Shown: positions 1 to 12,469 of the stretch, piece after piece
How positions within the stretch are numbered: the stretch's first letter is position 1
How the letters are laid out: every line of letters starts with the position of its first letter
NCBI GenBank assembly: GCA_015680685.1
Contig: MNCI01035006.1
Coordinates: 87,715-151,714, forward strand
DNA length: 64,000 nt
Source: Gnetum montanum
Taxonomy: Eukaryota; Streptophyta; Gnetopsida; Gnetales; Gnetaceae
Direction: 5' to 3'
The notes under the pieces: generated by a model
What the model was told of the DNA's origin: nothing
Database searches by the model: none
What the model saw: only the letters and a program-made list of their open reading frames with translations
Translations under genes and position numbers: made by a program

Positions 1-1430
1 TTGTCAGCCATTGGCTGGAAGGAAGAGGTAGTAGCATTGGCCACCATAGGAGGTTGTTGTGTAGTTTGTTGGGCTATGGTTGTATTGGGTTGGGAGACCT
101 TGATGACAAAAGGTTCTCTTAGAGGTATTTTTGATGGTACTATCACCATCAAAGGTGATCTTGAGCTATGGGAAATTGAAGAAGCACTTTCATTATAGAG
201 GGGTACTTGAATAAAAAATGCTTCTCTTACAGGTCTTTGATCATCTTCAATGTTGAATGTTGAAATAACACAGGGACTATCATTAGCATCCAATGGGTCT
301 TTGTAGACTAGCATCAACTAGTTTTGTGGTCGAATTAGGTTAGAAGCATCTAAGAATAGTTTTCCCTATCTATCATCCTTTGTAGGTCATCCTTCAGCAT
401 AAGGCAGAAGTTTATGTCATGACCAGGTAGTTGATGATAATGGTAGAATCTAGTTTGAAGTATCTAGGAAACTAGGGATCATACTTCATTGCCCAAGTGG
501 GATTGTTGGCTATTTTGCATAGTCACTTATGTTTCTTTTAAGCAGCTTCGATCATTTGTTTGTGTTGCATGTGCTTACTTCTTAATAATTGGTCTAGAAA
601 CTTGGATGGTTTTAATGGCAATGTAGTGTACTTAGATGTGTCCTTCCTTTCAAAGTTACATCTATTTGTTGTCGATGCAGTGATCCTAGAAGTTGATGAT
701 TGGTTATTGTAGTCATTGGTAGGGGCATTGGGTGGATTAACTTGCAAACCTTGGTTCGTGATCTTTGTTTCCTTGGTTGTGGCATTAGTTGAGTGTGATG
801 TGTGGCTATAACTAGCATGGGATCTATCGTAGTAGGGTAGGAAAGAGTGGAAGATGGTAGCACCATGCCCATGGAGAAAACAAAAGTAGTAGAGGAAGGT
901 GATATGACTTTGGGGGATGTATGTTGGAATAGTCCTCCCAAGATGTTTTTAGGCTCAGGTTCTATCTTAAATTCATCTTTCTCTTCCTGTTGTTCCTCAA
1001 AGCTAGACTTGTCATCTTCCTCTTCCATGATAATCAATTAGGCTAGGATGCTAGAATAGATGTCATTAAGGATAATTTGGTCATATGGGGAAGGGATGTA
1101 CTCCTTCCCACTCCTACATATGAGCTCAAACTCCCTTTTGGTTTTAGCTTCAATTCATGGAATTAGCATGCCTTCATGTATTTTAGCACAAATAAAGTTA
1201 TAATGATCTTCATTTATGGTTGCAAATTAAGACTCTCCCCTCTAACCCTCAAAGATCACCTACACTCAATGATGGCAGGGTCTATGGGATCATACACCCT
1301 CATGGCTTGTTGGCTATGATCTTCGCTAGTGAGAGTGAAGGGAAATTTGGTGGACTTTTGGAAAGGCATGAATATAGTTCTGAGAATGGCTTAAAATAGG
1401 CTATACATGGTAAAATAGTAGTAAATTCCA
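1..1430 (-). pseudogene. Decayed gag of a Tat-like gypsy element (C1)
   Basis: The minus-strand translation contains an acidic stretch at about 1040-950 and then a zinc-knuckle-like segment at about 440-370, reading YHQLPGHDINFC followed by LKDDLQRMID. This matches the Cys/His segment found between Gag and protease in Tat-lineage gypsy elements, with some cysteines lost. Gag is the structural protein that packages element RNA. The frame is broken by several stops and frameshifts, so it is not functional. Protease and pol would follow beyond the left edge. The region at 1430-1040 is probably more Gag, but I recognise no motif in it. The plus-strand open frame at 1-198 is antisense to this region and is not treated as a gene. 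Confidence 0.5.
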
Positions 1431-1459
1431 GTGAATGGAACTCACAAACTCTTAAAGCA

Positions 1460-1607
1460 NNNNNNNNNNNNNNNNNNNNNNNNNNNNNNNNNNNNNNNNN
1501 NNNNNNNNNNNNNNNNNNNNNNNNNNNNNNNNNNNNNNNNNNNNNNNNNNNNNNNNNNNNNNNNNNNNNNNNNNNNNNNNNNNNNNNNNNNNNNNNNNNN
1601 NNNNNNN
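1460..1607. other. Assembly gap (148 N)
   Basis: Run of undetermined bases. It falls between the gag remnant and the leader of C1. Open frames drawn through it are artefacts. Confidence 0.99.
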
Positions 1608-2459
1608 GACCAAAATGGAAACTTGATAGTTTTCAAAGATGGGAAAAGTAGGATTGGTTGGTATAGAAACCAATGTTAGTTTAGTGGAAAAAAAATGTAG
1701 TAGACAAAAATTAAATGGTTATTAAGGCTTCCATGCTTACTTTGCTCTAGAAATTCATAGCAGATGTTTTGAAATTTCAACATCCAAACCACTTGCAGAT
1801 TCCACACTAAGGTTTATGCTACAAGGGGTTAAAGGAAACATTGGATTCCTTGGGATTTTTGGCTTAAAAAAACTAGAAAATGACTTTCAAATTGCAATAA
1901 AAGAAAGTCTAGTCATTAACTTGGTAACAAACCTCACCAATGTTGGCCTCATAACTACTTCCATGTGAGGTATGGAAAAGGGGGGGAAAGAAAGGGGGTG
2001 AGATGATGGGAATCTCACACCTCCCACCTCAATGTTGATGAGGGGAAGGTTGAAAACCAAAGTGGAAAGTTGGTGTTTTTCCATTAAAACTAGTTTTAGG
2101 TAGCTACAAATTTTCTTAGCTTGCAAAAGTGGGGGGAAAGCCAACTCACAAAAGAGTTGAACCACCCACTTTTAAAAACTAGAGAAAAAATTTTTAGTAG
2201 TAAAAAGGAAAAATAATAGGAGAGAAGAGATATCAATGTAGGCTTTGGGATATAAAGTTCATAGCAAATGCTGTGAAAAGCCAAAACCCAACCACCTGCA
2301 ACTTCCATGCTGCAATTTTGGTCCCAGGGCAAGGGGAAAGACTAGCGTTTATTCTTCAAATGTTTTGGTTGCAAAAATCAAGGAAAAGCTTACAAATGAT
2401 AACAAAAAGAATAGATTTGATCATAGAATTTAGGCAAAGGCCCTCCTTCTAGTGCCAAG
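1608..2459 (-). other. Untranslated leader of C1 with candidate primer-binding site
   Basis: There is no coding signal. Two stretches about 500 bp apart (near 1755 and 2262) resemble each other around the words 'ttcatagcaaatg' and 'ccaaccacctgca', which suggests an old internal duplication. Beside the LTR, 2439-2457 reads on the minus strand TGGCACTAGAAGGAGGGCC. As I recall, related Tat elements use a similar primer-binding site of the form TGGCGCTAGAAGG. The primer tRNA could not be identified here. Confidence 0.35.
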
Positions 2460-3997
2460 AAAAACTATTGCTACTAAAAACCTTGGTCATTGGAAAAACC
2501 AAGGATCGTTGGTGTAGCAGTTTCCCAACCTTGAATCTCTAGGGCCTCCATGAGAAAAATGGGATTTGAGGTATCCTAGCTAGTCCAGAAAATCAACCAG
2601 GGACTTATGAAATGCAAAACATGGGAATAAAAGAGAACAAAATGCAAAACTAATAGCAAATTTGAAATAATGCATGTATGATAAACAAATTTATTTCATA
2701 CACAAAACCTAAAACTTAAAAATTTATTGAGAAAGAAAATAAAGAATAAGTTTGAGAAATGTGTACAAATGATGCTTGAGTGGGTAGCAAAAAATGTTCA
2801 CTAGCATAGGAGTTTAAAGCCCATTGAAGCCAATGGTATTTGATCCACAATCCGAGTACTAAGCCACTCCTGATGTTATCATATCTTCTTCAATTGTTGA
2901 AACTTTATATCTACCAATTGGGTCATTGCTAGGGGTGAGAAAAGTGAAAACTTTGAATGCCAGATTGCTCCATGTTGGGGTTTGGGAATCCTAGAAATGT
3001 AGTGTTGATATTGAAAATTTAAAAATCTTAAGGCTACAATGCTTCCACATTGGGGTTCAAGAGAATGCAAGTATGGGAACTTGTAAGAGCTCTTGAGTGC
3101 TTGAAAAATGCCCTAAGTGTGGAATTAGTACTTGGAAGATTGCTTGTATGCTCAATGAGAAAAAAATTGCTCAATCCTTAAAAAATTTTGGAACCTGTAA
3201 ATGGGATTTGAGGTTTGCTTTTATAGGATCTTTGGGCCATGAATGGGGTTGCAAATGGCCATGAATTGGTTGTAAAACTGGCTATAAATTGACTATAAAA
3301 TGGTTACTAAATTTAGGTGAGATGGGTGCCAAAATTTGGAGGGTTACCATACATAGTAAGTGCTTTCCCCCATGGCCATTCCATTTACTATAAATAGTAA
3401 CTAGGGCATACCTTCCATGCTAGAGATGAATCTTCTATGTTGAGATCTCCACCATGCTTGTAGATGTGGTTGGTTAATGTTGAAGTGCATGAAGTGATGA
3501 ATTTTGGCTTTTGTGGCTTCCACATGGGGGGATGTAATTTCCACGCTGGGGGTGAAGACTCCACATTGGGGGAAGACTTCCATGTTGAGGAGGAAGGTTT
3601 CCAAGTTGTGCATATGGTCTCCATGTTGAAGGGGGAAACTTTTGAAAACTCCCATATTTCCACACTGGGGGTAGGTGAGATTTATCCCCATGCATGTACT
3701 TCTAGTGTAGAAAAATGTATACCCCCCATAAAACCCATCAAATTTCCTTTTTTGGCATTCCAAAAGGCATTTTGACCTTCCCAAGCCCAAATATAGATAC
3801 TAGGTGACTTTTTTCATATGGGAAATGAGGCTTTGACTACTTATGAGGTATTTTTAGCCCCAAAAGTATAAAATATGTGAAATTTCCCATTGTGGATTAC
3901 AATTTTCACATTTACAATGAAGTTTTGCCTGGGTTTAATGGGGTGAAAGCTATATGATGAAGATTGGTTATAACATGCAAATTTTTGTGGTGTTTCA
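2460..3997 (-). repeat. 5' LTR of element C1
   Basis: The last 220 bases (3780-3997) and the block at 2470-2780 align by eye with 41860-42072 and 40880-41180 of the second C LTR. On the minus strand the LTR starts TGAAACACCA, and a TATA-like TATAAAAG lies at 3225-3218. It is longer than the 40868-42072 copy, mainly because of internal repeats. The left edge is uncertain by about 10 bp. Confidence 0.55.
3510..3675. repeat. About 20-bp minisatellite inside the C1 LTR
   Basis: Imperfect units of the form CTTCCACATTGGGGG recur near 3516, 3537, 3558, 3576, 3597, 3618 and 3657, so most steps are 18-22 bp. Isolated relatives lie at 2969, 3044, 3414 and 3432. The repeat explains the repetitive Trp/Pro-rich open frames on both strands here (for example 3388-3663 minus), which should not be read as a protein. 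Confidence 0.6.
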
Positions 3998-5780
3998 TCC
4001 TACACTACCTTCTCATTCTCTTTTTTCATTTGCATATTATGGGTAATCAACTATCTCACATGGTTAGTTCTTAATTGTTCTAGTTGATTAGGCATTATGA
4101 ACTATGCAGGGTCTTTCTTTTTAGCTCTTAGATTTACTAACTTCACTTGTAGCCATTGAACTTCATTTCTTACATGTTTAGCTTTGGATTCTGCCATGAC
4201 CAACTTCTCCTTTGTGGCTATTAGGTTAGGTTGGATTGCAGTGATATTACTAGGGATATCAAAGAGATTTTGCATGACTTGGCCTATCTACAGTAGTATT
4301 TCCAAAATATCTTCATGCTTCGTAGGAGTCATCAAGGTTTTAGTAAGCATTTGAGCATCTTGTGCTTTAGAGATATCAGCTGGTGGTACAATAGAAACAT
4401 TAAAAGATTTCTTAAAGTGGTTAGTAATGACCTCTATGGCTCCTGATGCATCTTAGTGTTGCATGACCATAATTATGACACCTTCACTACCTCCAAGCAT
4501 AACTTGGAATGATGCAACATACCTAGAAATTTGTTGTGCCTAGTTATCCTCTCATCTTGTTTGGAGTGACATTTTTCCACTGGCTAGATCTATGGATATG
4601 GTGGGCCTCATGGAGCTCTCCCAAACTTTATACAGATTAGTTCCATTTCTTGTTTCCTAATTTATTATTTTTGCAATTTTTTGCAAATGGCTCATGGATG
4701 ATCTATAGTCTTGCAGCGATAATGGTACCTCTTGTTGTTGCTATTGCTATTCCTATTTAGCCTATACTTGGCTGTTAGGCCTTGCCTATTGTTGTTGACT
4801 GGTAACAGGAATGTTTTTGCTAGGAGTGGAACCTACAGCTCCCTTGGTGCATATTGGCTTCTCTAGTTAATCTTTCTTTAATGGCACTAGCTTGAACATT
4901 TCTGCATAGGAAGCATTTTGGGAATTTCTTAGGACTTTGGCTTTTCAACACATCTTATTGATGAGGCAAGGGAATGGAAGTGTTAGTTTCCTTGCCTTCT
5001 TCTCTTCAAACAACTTTTTAATCTTGAGGAAGACTAGATGGGCGATGTTGGCATTGAATTTTCCCATCAAAATTATGCTTTATCTGGTCCCATATGTAGA
5101 TATTCTATTGAGCCTTTTGGTTGATAACAAGTGATAGGTTCTAATCTTGAAATATATTTTCTCTTTAGCTATGAGCTCATAGTAGCCTTTGTCTTCTTTT
5201 CCATATGCCCTTTGTAACAATAGCCTGTTAGCATTAGTGTTTGACCTTGTTGAGATGTGTGCCACATTTGCCCCTTCATTCGGGATGTTGAGGGCTTTTT
5301 CAATTACCTCTAATGGGTATGACACAGACACTCCTTTAATTTTCACTATTGCATTGGCTTGTTTGTTTTAACAAAATTGGTAGGTTTCTCTCAGATACCA
5401 TTCATCACTATTGGATAAGGTAGGCCATAAGAGAGATGCTTGGAGTTGCATCTTCATAGCTTTTAGAGAAAATTCCATGAAAGGACCAAAGTTCAACTCC
5501 ATGATGACCATGGACATGATGGATTTTTCTTGAATTGCTTGGAGAAATTTAGGAGATAAAGTGAGGTGTTGCACTTGTTTGGGTCTTGGCAACACTTTTG
5601 CCTCCTTCTATGTGGAATGCTTGGTAGTAGGAGTTTGTTGGTGAATGTTGAATGAATGGACCTCTTGCTCTACATGATCAACTTGTGGAGTTTGTTCCCT
5701 TGCTTGGCCTTTTAAGGACCTCTTGATCTTTTTCTCCCATGCTAGAAAGGTCCTTCAACTGCTAGTTTCTTTGGGGCCAT
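3998..5780 (-). pseudogene. ORF2 of element B1, truncated (plant transposon-like protein)
   Basis: The start (minus ATG, 5780-5778) begins MAPKE, matching MAPKK in B2 and MVPKR in B3. At about 5520-4950 the frame reads through blocks conserved with the other copies, such as EWYLRETYQF and PNEGANVAHISTRSN. It then passes through ELIAKEKIYFKIRTYHLLST to LTLPFPCLINKMC. This order resembles the Pfam family called 'putative plant transposon protein' (Transposase_32), whose members end in an L-F-P-x-L-I-T-x-L-C type block; the assignment is by eye. Function is unknown. Stops and at least one frameshift break it, and the coiled-coil half is cut off by C1. Confidence 0.62.
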
Positions 5781-6311
5781 TTGCAATCAACAAGGGTTTG
5801 AAATTATTAAAGTGTTTAAATCAGTTCTTAATAGTTCTTTATCTTCTTCATCAAGTACTTATCTTATTATGATTGTAGAGTTAGAAAATTTTCAAAAATG
5901 AAACCCCTTAGGTGTCATATCCCTAATTACTATGACCTTTCATAATTGTTATTTCTTTGCTTATGTTGTCTCAAAAATGGTTAGAGTGGTTCATTAGTAG
6001 AATTCATTAAGTTATTTGGCCTAAGTTTGATTAGTTCATGATGATATCTTTATTGTTTCATTATACTTATCCTTATACTATTTTCTAGGTGTTAGAAGAA
6101 TTTTGGCTTAAATTTCCTAATGTTAGCATAATGGACCCCCTCATGACTAAGTTGAATGCTCCAAAATCAATAGTGTTCAGGAGTTTTAAAAATTGAAGCT
6201 ATGGGGATGAAGTAATGGCCTTGGAAAGTTAGTGTGCAGGAGCCCTAAGAAAAAATTGCAAAAACATCTCTTGCTACAAATTAGAGGACGGAAAAATTTC
6301 ACCAACTCCGA

Positions 6312-6382
6312 CACATATATATACTATTTTTATATGCATGACATCATAGGGACTACGACATCATAGCTATGATGTCACTATC
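6312..6382 (-). promoter_or_regulatory. Internal promoter-like module upstream of ORF2 (B1)
   Basis: On the minus strand, GATGTCA/GACATCAT boxes, including a palindromic ATGACATCATAG pair, precede an A/T-rich TATATAAAAATA-like site about 540 bp before the ORF2 ATG. Copies B2 and B3 carry the same layout at the same place. This copy is the most decayed, and on its own it would not be convincing. Confidence 0.33.
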
Positions 6383-6384
6383 AA

Positions 6385-8500
6385 AAAAATTTGAATTTTT
6401 GTTGAATTTTCTAAGGAAAAAATGAGTCAATTGGAATGTTTGAAAGATGTAAAGCTTGTCCAAAGGATCTTGGGTCATTAATGATGCATAGTTTTCAAGA
6501 ATTTGACATTTAATTTTCATAAGGAAGGAATCTTGAGCAACAAAATTTTATTGGATGGATATGAGATGGGTTAAGAATTTCAAATGTATGGATATACTAT
6601 TAGATGATGTGGGAAGCATATGTTGAGTCTTGATTGTTTTAGAAGGTTCAAGATGATGTGGAAGTGCTTGTCAAGTATGAAATACAAGAGTTATACAAGT
6701 GGGTCCTTCCCAAAGTAGGCTTCAACCTTAATGGCTTTGTATAAGCATGCTTAAAAGTGTTCATAGGCACTCAAGGAGTTGCATGTAAGACATACTTGTC
6801 TAGAAAAACACACATATTAGTATTGCCAGATTGGGAAAATAACATTATATTATACAAAACCACAAAGTTCTGATTAAATATATAGTGAAGTGAGAAGGAT
6901 TGTAGCAGGTATTGATGAAACTAGGACGTGAGGTATCTTACCATAGGCATAATGAATTCTTGTATATAGTTTGTGGTTAGAGAAATCATTAACCTTTCTT
7001 TCCAAGACTTAAACCAAGTCCAAACCATTTTCTAGTGACATCACATTATTTCATCCCTAGGATTCACAACTACCATTTTTGCAAGGAGCATTACCACTTG
7101 TCATGTTGTTCAAGGAAGGAGTTTATTAATTGCACTTTTTATTTTTGAGATTCTTGAGAAGTTGCCTACTTTCAGGCATGGGTAACATGTCTTTCTAGTG
7201 GGACCCACAAAAATTTATTTTGTACATGGATTTTATTTTTAATTGTGTTAACCTTACCAAAGGACTACCTTTAGGCATGGGTAACATGTGTTTCTAGTAA
7301 CATAGTAAGACAACACTTATTATTGTACTATTACTCCCATTTTTCATTAGATCTTTAATACATCCTTAACAATAGGATAGAACTCATAGTAGTAGTCCTA
7401 AAGAATCCACAAGTTTCTTTAATGTCACACCCTTTGCATTCCTACTTGGTTCTTCACTTTTCTATCCAGGCATAATAATCATAGGTTTATTCTTAGTTCT
7501 ATTGTGAAAAGAATATCATTATGACTATGGTAAGAACCTCTTATTGTTGGAATGAATGGATGGATGTCATGGTATCATTGTATACGTAATTAGTCCTTTA
7601 TGATTTGATAATATAGGAAAATCTTCATGTTATTGGGACTACATCTTGCTTGAACAAGTGTATTTTATTGGAAATTAACAAGAATATGTATGGGACAAAT
7701 GATGCAATTCATAGAAAAATGGAAAAATAGAGAAATAATTTGAAAAAAAAGTATTAAAGAATATTAAAAGATTAAGAAATCAAAAAGTATAAAAGATTAA
7801 AAAGATAGCAAAGAATGTGAAAAATTAATAAGAAATTAGAAAAGTATAACAAAAGATTGTAAACTAAAAATAATTGTAAAATAAAAAATTAAAAAGCACT
7901 TATTAATTCTTGAATCAATACTAGGTGTCTCCCCCATGATTGAACTCATGGACAAGTGTTCATAAAATGGACCCTAAATCCCCTAGACCATACACTCTAG
8001 GTTTCGTATCTATCATCCTTAGTGATTTAATTTTTTGATTATTATCCCATGTAATATTGATGATGATCATGTTTTTGTCTTTGGAGATATATATTCTATT
8101 GGACTAAATGACCTTTCTATTTCAGAAGGTCCAACTATATTTTCTTGTTTATTCTTAATTTCAAGTACCAAATCTCCATGTTTACTACTTGTTGGTGTAT
8201 GATCATAGTTTAGTATATCCTTTTGTGAGTTCTCAGTTTGGGTCATTTTTTTAGGGTAGGAGTTGATAAGTATGTTAAATGTTTCTATGCATGTTTTGAA
8301 TGGTTTTACATTCTCAATTTTTAGCCATTTAGTGTCTTTTCATTTAGTGACCCATGTTCTTTTTTATTTACACACTTGTTTCTCACATTTGTTGTGGGTT
8401 GGTGTAAGGATTATGTTGACATTATGAAGTTTTGGTTCATAACTACACCCTTCTTTATCATTAGTAATGCATGGAATTCTTGCATATGTATGGCTCCTTA
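6385..8500 (-). other. Non-coding spacer between protease and ORF2 (B1)
   Basis: The sequence is stop-rich in all frames. Long stretches align by eye with 32130-33480 (B2) and 59300-60800 (B3), for example around 'ggttcttcacttttctat' and 'gtaagaacctcttatt'. A 30-bp motif containing GGCATGGGTAACATGT occurs twice, at 7171-7200 and 7271-7300. No gene is seen. Confidence 0.5.
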
Positions 8501-11465
8501 GACATCTTCTTTGGAGATTTACACAAATAAATCTCTCATTCCTAGCTTAGCATCTATTGTGCTAAGCCATGCTCTTTCCATAATGATAGGAAATTCCTTA
8601 TTATCGTTCTTCACATCAATCACTAAGAAATCTTCTAGATAAGACCACCCATTGATAGCGGTCACCACATCTTCTATTTGTTCCAAAGGAATGATGACAT
8701 ATTGATCTACTAGCTCTAACCTTATGTTTCATTTCTTTAAGGATGGTAAGTTCCATGCCTTGTATGTTTCTTGAGATATCAAATTTACTTTGGAACTTAA
8801 GTCTAGTAGAGCCTTGCATGGTGAATTTCTAATGATTTGTAAATAAATTAGAAGAATTCATCAATCTATTCTTTTCTTAGGAGGCATCCTTGCCTTAATT
8901 CAGTCTAATACCATTTTGATTAGCATGATAGTCATAATCTCTTAATTTGATTATTAGAAAAGTAGGGTGTTTGTAGGAGGATTCTTCATATAAGGAACAT
9001 GATTCAATAAGGTCCTTACTCTACTAGCTTTTTCTAAACTTATCCTAAAGAAAGGATTTTTCTTTCTTTAGTCCTACTAGTATGATCTTCTCTTTGTATA
9101 TTCACTACCCTTGTAGTGTTCCTTTGTTGTGGCTATGATGGAAATTCTCCTTGCACTATAGGAGGTGGAACAAGTGGTAGAGGATTAGAGTGTTGACTTA
9201 ATGGACTAGTTATTGTTTGATGTATGTATGGGTTGGAATCCATCCTTGGAGTGTTAGGTTTATAATACTTAGGTGGATAATATTGCGAAGTATTAACTAC
9301 TATGTTTCTTGGAGATATTGGACACTACACATAGTATCCATAAGGGTTTGGTTGCCAATATGGGTATTGCTACTTTAGTGGTGGCATTTCCCCATCCTTG
9401 TGATTACTACCACTATTGTTGATATTGCTCTTATGGTTGTGAATAGGCTCCACTTGGGTAGTAAGCTAGTTGGAAGATTTGTTGATAGTTACCTTGAGGA
9501 TAAGATAACCATTTTGGCATTTGATTTTTGAAAAATCTTGGATCAAGTCCATATGCTCCTATTTCTTACAAATGTACCATTATAGGACAAGATCCCTTAG
9601 GATGTTTGTACTAGCACATTGTACACCCTTTCTCACCCTTTGAGCTTGAATTAGAACATTCTTCCACAAAAGCAACTTTTCCTTTTCGTCTATAGTCTCT
9701 TTTCTTTTTTGTTCTCATTGTCCTTACTGAAGGCTTGTTTAGTTCTTTCTTCTACGATTTTTAAGATGGTAGAAAAATTTTCATCCATTGAGTCCCACAT
9801 CCTTTCTAGCTTAGTGGCTATGACATTAACAAACTTTTGGATTGGTAGAGTCTCTTTCTATGTCACCTCTTCCAAGGTTTCTTGCTCTTGCTTATTACAT
9901 ATTCATACATCTCTTTTTCGGATAGATGGATCTCCATTATACTCCTTGGCTAATTCTCTCTTCTTTAACTTGCCATCTTCCTTTACCACTTGGTTAATTA
10001 GCCTCTAAATTCAATGGGCAATCATTTTTGAGAATTTTCCTTTAGGCATAAACCCCAAGGGTTTTCCTAGTTTTGTTCCTCAACCCATTGATAGTATGTC
10101 TAAGCTACTTTGTTTGGGAAAATCCATTGCCTAGGCACATATGCAGAAGAGAGTAGTATCTACTCATTGTCACATCAAGGGACTCATGTGTTCCTTGCTT
10201 CTAGCCCTAGATATGCTTTTTGAGATTGAACATCCAAGAATATATTTGGTGTTTATCATTGAAAAGTTCAAACATGGTATTCCACCTTCTGATTAATTTA
10301 GGTTATAATGATTTGTATCAGCTTTTTGCCTCTTTGATGAGTGTCTAAGGGAACAACTTAAGTTTTTGTTAGTCACTTTCAATATTTTGTAGGGCACAGG
10401 CATCATGAAATACTTGAAGGTGATGTTGTGGATCTCTATTATATTCACCTTCAAACTTAGGAATATTATTCATATCAAGTCACTTGATGCGAATGTATCT
10501 CACATGCCTGGTTGGAATGTACATTGCTTCCCTTATGTGGATCATGTTGCAAGCAACCAACAGGGGCTCTTCATGATCATACGGTTCATATGTTCAATTG
10601 TAGTAATGCCCTCTTTGATACTCATATCCCTCTCTCTGTGCATGTCTATCCTTATTCCTTCATGGTTCATGCTCTTCATCTTCTTCATTAAGGTGTCTTG
10701 GATGACACTCATGTCTATCATGAGCCCAACATCTCTCCTTTTCACGATATTTGTATATTTGTTCCCTTATGTCTAAGTCCACCAATGATCATGAGGAGGA
10801 AGTTGAAGTAGTGGGAGAATGATGTTGTCTAGTTTTCCTTTTGTGACTCTAGTATTTATCCCTTTGTGATCTAGTAGAAACTCTTGGCCTTGAGTCTCTC
10901 TTGTACTTAGAGTCCTTTGCTTCTCTTCTTGGTATTTTTGCTAAGGCTGAATGTAGTTGGACTTTAACAAGTTCTTCTAGATGAATAATAGGTGTTTGCA
11001 AATGGACTTCATGATCATAGTGGAGTTTCTCTGTTACAAATGCATCATCATTAAGTTCTTCTAGGATAATAGGAGGGTTAACTTGATTTTCCTTATTATG
11101 CTCATGTTTGGTTTCCATAGCATTGTCTCTCTACACTTGTACTTCTATGGGTTGATAGGTCTCGTCATGTGTTTGGTCGCATGGTACCCTTCTTTTGCAT
11201 GATTTAGATTCATTCCCCTTAAATTTGTTTGAAGCATGATGGATGCTAAACACTCTAGAGGCAAAATGATATTGCCCTTTAGGTCTCTCCATCTCATTTT
11301 CTCATCTTGGTGGAAGATGAATGTGAAGTTAGGGTGGTAAGGATCATTATGAGCATATGAGATTCTTGCTTGCATAGGCATACTTTAGTCTTCATTGTCA
11401 TTTGTTCTATCATTGCCTCTCTGTATCTCTTTGGTAGGTGATAGTTTTTCCTTAGTTGAAGACAT
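8500..11465 (-). pseudogene. Decayed gag and protease of element B1
   Basis: The frame starts with minus ATG at 11465 (MSSTKEKLSP). An early block (HPNFTFIFHQDE, WRDLKGNIILP) matches the start of Gag in element A. The core Gag domain lies at about 10470-10180 (NIPKFEGEY, DPQHHLQVFHDACAL), as in other gypsy Gags. A Tyr/Pro-rich segment follows at about 9440-9290 (QYPYWQPNPYGYYV). The protease core lies near 8815-8775 as LLDLSSKVNLI, where an active enzyme would have D-S/T-G, so the catalytic Gly-containing turn is lost. Downstream, WLSTIDAKLGMRDL matches the protease tail of A. Many stops and frameshifts are present. RT, RNase H and integrase are absent. Confidence 0.7.
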
Positions 11466-11590
11466 GTTATAAGTGTGACACTTGGTTAAGTATGTGCTAT
11501 TAGAATTAGTTAATGATTATGAAGATTGAATTTATGATTCTTAATACAAAAAACTCTATGAGATCAATTACTTAGCACACATTGACACAT

Positions 11591-11608
11591 TTCTAGCAAC
11601 CACACCAA
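11591..11608 (-). other. Primer-binding site of B1 (tRNA-Asp type, decayed)
   Basis: On the minus strand, TTGGTGTGGTTGCTAGAA directly follows the LTR. It fits the 3' end of plant tRNA-Asp (complement TGGCGCCGTTGCCGGGGA), with nearly all mismatches being C/T or G/A transitions. Confidence 0.65.
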
Positions 11609-12469
11609 TGATGAGTGATGGAGTAATCCCAACACTCTACCATACAAGTCATGAGTGCTAGCACATGATCAAATCATAATTTGTGATTGGACAATGTAAT
11701 TATGCTAGTAATTGATATTGAGTTCATGATTGCTGCCTTTCCACTTTGAGTTAGTGAAGTCTATATATATGGTTTAACTTGTAGTGAGGCATATGTCAAG
11801 TGAATTTGTTAGGCTCATTTTACTCCTAAGCATGAACATAATGGAAAAAAAGTGAAGTGGTAAGTCTAAGTAATGACAAGAATGTAAGTCTATCCTAGCC
11901 TATAACAATGAGCATTTAGTCCTGGTTTACCTTACATGCCTTGGGCTCATGTAATTGTTATTGGGTTACCAAGCATTATGCTATTGGTCGAACCAAGTAG
12001 TAATACTACTGAGATTACCAAACAATTACACTTAAGTACTCAAAATTAGTTGTACTCATTTTGCTTTACAAAGGAACAAAGAAAGTAAAGTACTTTGAAA
12101 ATGTAAAGAGTTAACTAAGTAAACATGAAAATTAATTTAAGTAAAATAATAAACCAAGTGGATGTTGTAATGATGAGAAGCAATCTCAATCTTTATTTTT
12201 GGTTATGAACTGTGCCCAAGTACATTTCGCTCAGATAAAGATTCTCCACAATTGTTAAACATCATACTACAAGCATTCACTCTATTGCTAACTATGAAAA
12301 CAAGTTGTAAGAGTTCTGCTAAGGGTAGAATGGAAACGTTGTTGATTGTATGCCCAAGTGTCAGTATTTATAGAGCTACATGCATTCAAAGACATCATAT
12401 CAATGCTGATGTAGCATGGGTTACAACATCATATATACGACATTGTTGCCATGATATTGTATCATAACA
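11609..12469 (-). repeat. 5' LTR of element B1
   Basis: Its plus-strand left end, TGATGAGTGATGG, matches the ends of the other B LTRs, and its length (861 bp) is close to theirs (882 and 869 bp). On the minus strand, a TATAAATAC box lies at 12371-12365 after several degenerate GATATC-like boxes (12390-12465), and AATAAA lies at 12197-12192, about 170 bases downstream. The middle section aligns with other B LTRs around the 'ggttaccaagcattatg' block. Confidence 0.72.

Larger units (their letters stand above)
1..3997 (-). mobile_element. Tat/Ogre-like Ty3/gypsy element C1, 5' portion
   Basis: Read on the minus strand this is a 5' LTR (about 3997 to 2460), an untranslated leader and a gag region that leaves the window at base 1. 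Its outer LTR end, minus TGAAACACCA, is shared with a second LTR whose end lies at 42072. To its right the sequence switches abruptly into ORF2 of element B1, at a point equivalent to about 29763 in copy B2. C1 therefore inserted into B1. The other half of C1 and the rest of B1 should lie left of the window, and the target duplication cannot be checked here. Confidence 0.55.
3998..12469 (-). mobile_element. Non-autonomous gypsy-like element B1 (3' end missing)
   Basis: In minus-strand order: 5' LTR 12469-11609, primer-binding site 11608-11591, gag plus protease 11465-about 8500, spacer 8500-6385, TATA-like module near 6330, ORF2 from 5780. It is cut off at 3998 by C1. Compared with B2, about 1.2 kb of ORF2 and tail plus the 3' LTR are displaced beyond C1. 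On the right, the LTR end abuts LINE reverse-transcriptase sequence, so B1 inserted into the LINE. Among the three B copies this is the only one in which I can still see a protease. Confidence 0.7.

Noticed and set aside
1431-1679. Open frames of 64-82 codons across the first N run
   Set aside because: Same artefact; the known flanks carry no motif.
3388-3790. Trp/Pro-rich repetitive open frames on both strands
   Set aside because: Produced by the 20-bp DNA repeat in LTR C1, in several frames at once; no coding signal.
10405-10776. Plus-strand open frame of 123 codons
   Set aside because: Antisense to the gag of B1, where the minus strand has a recognisable Gag domain.
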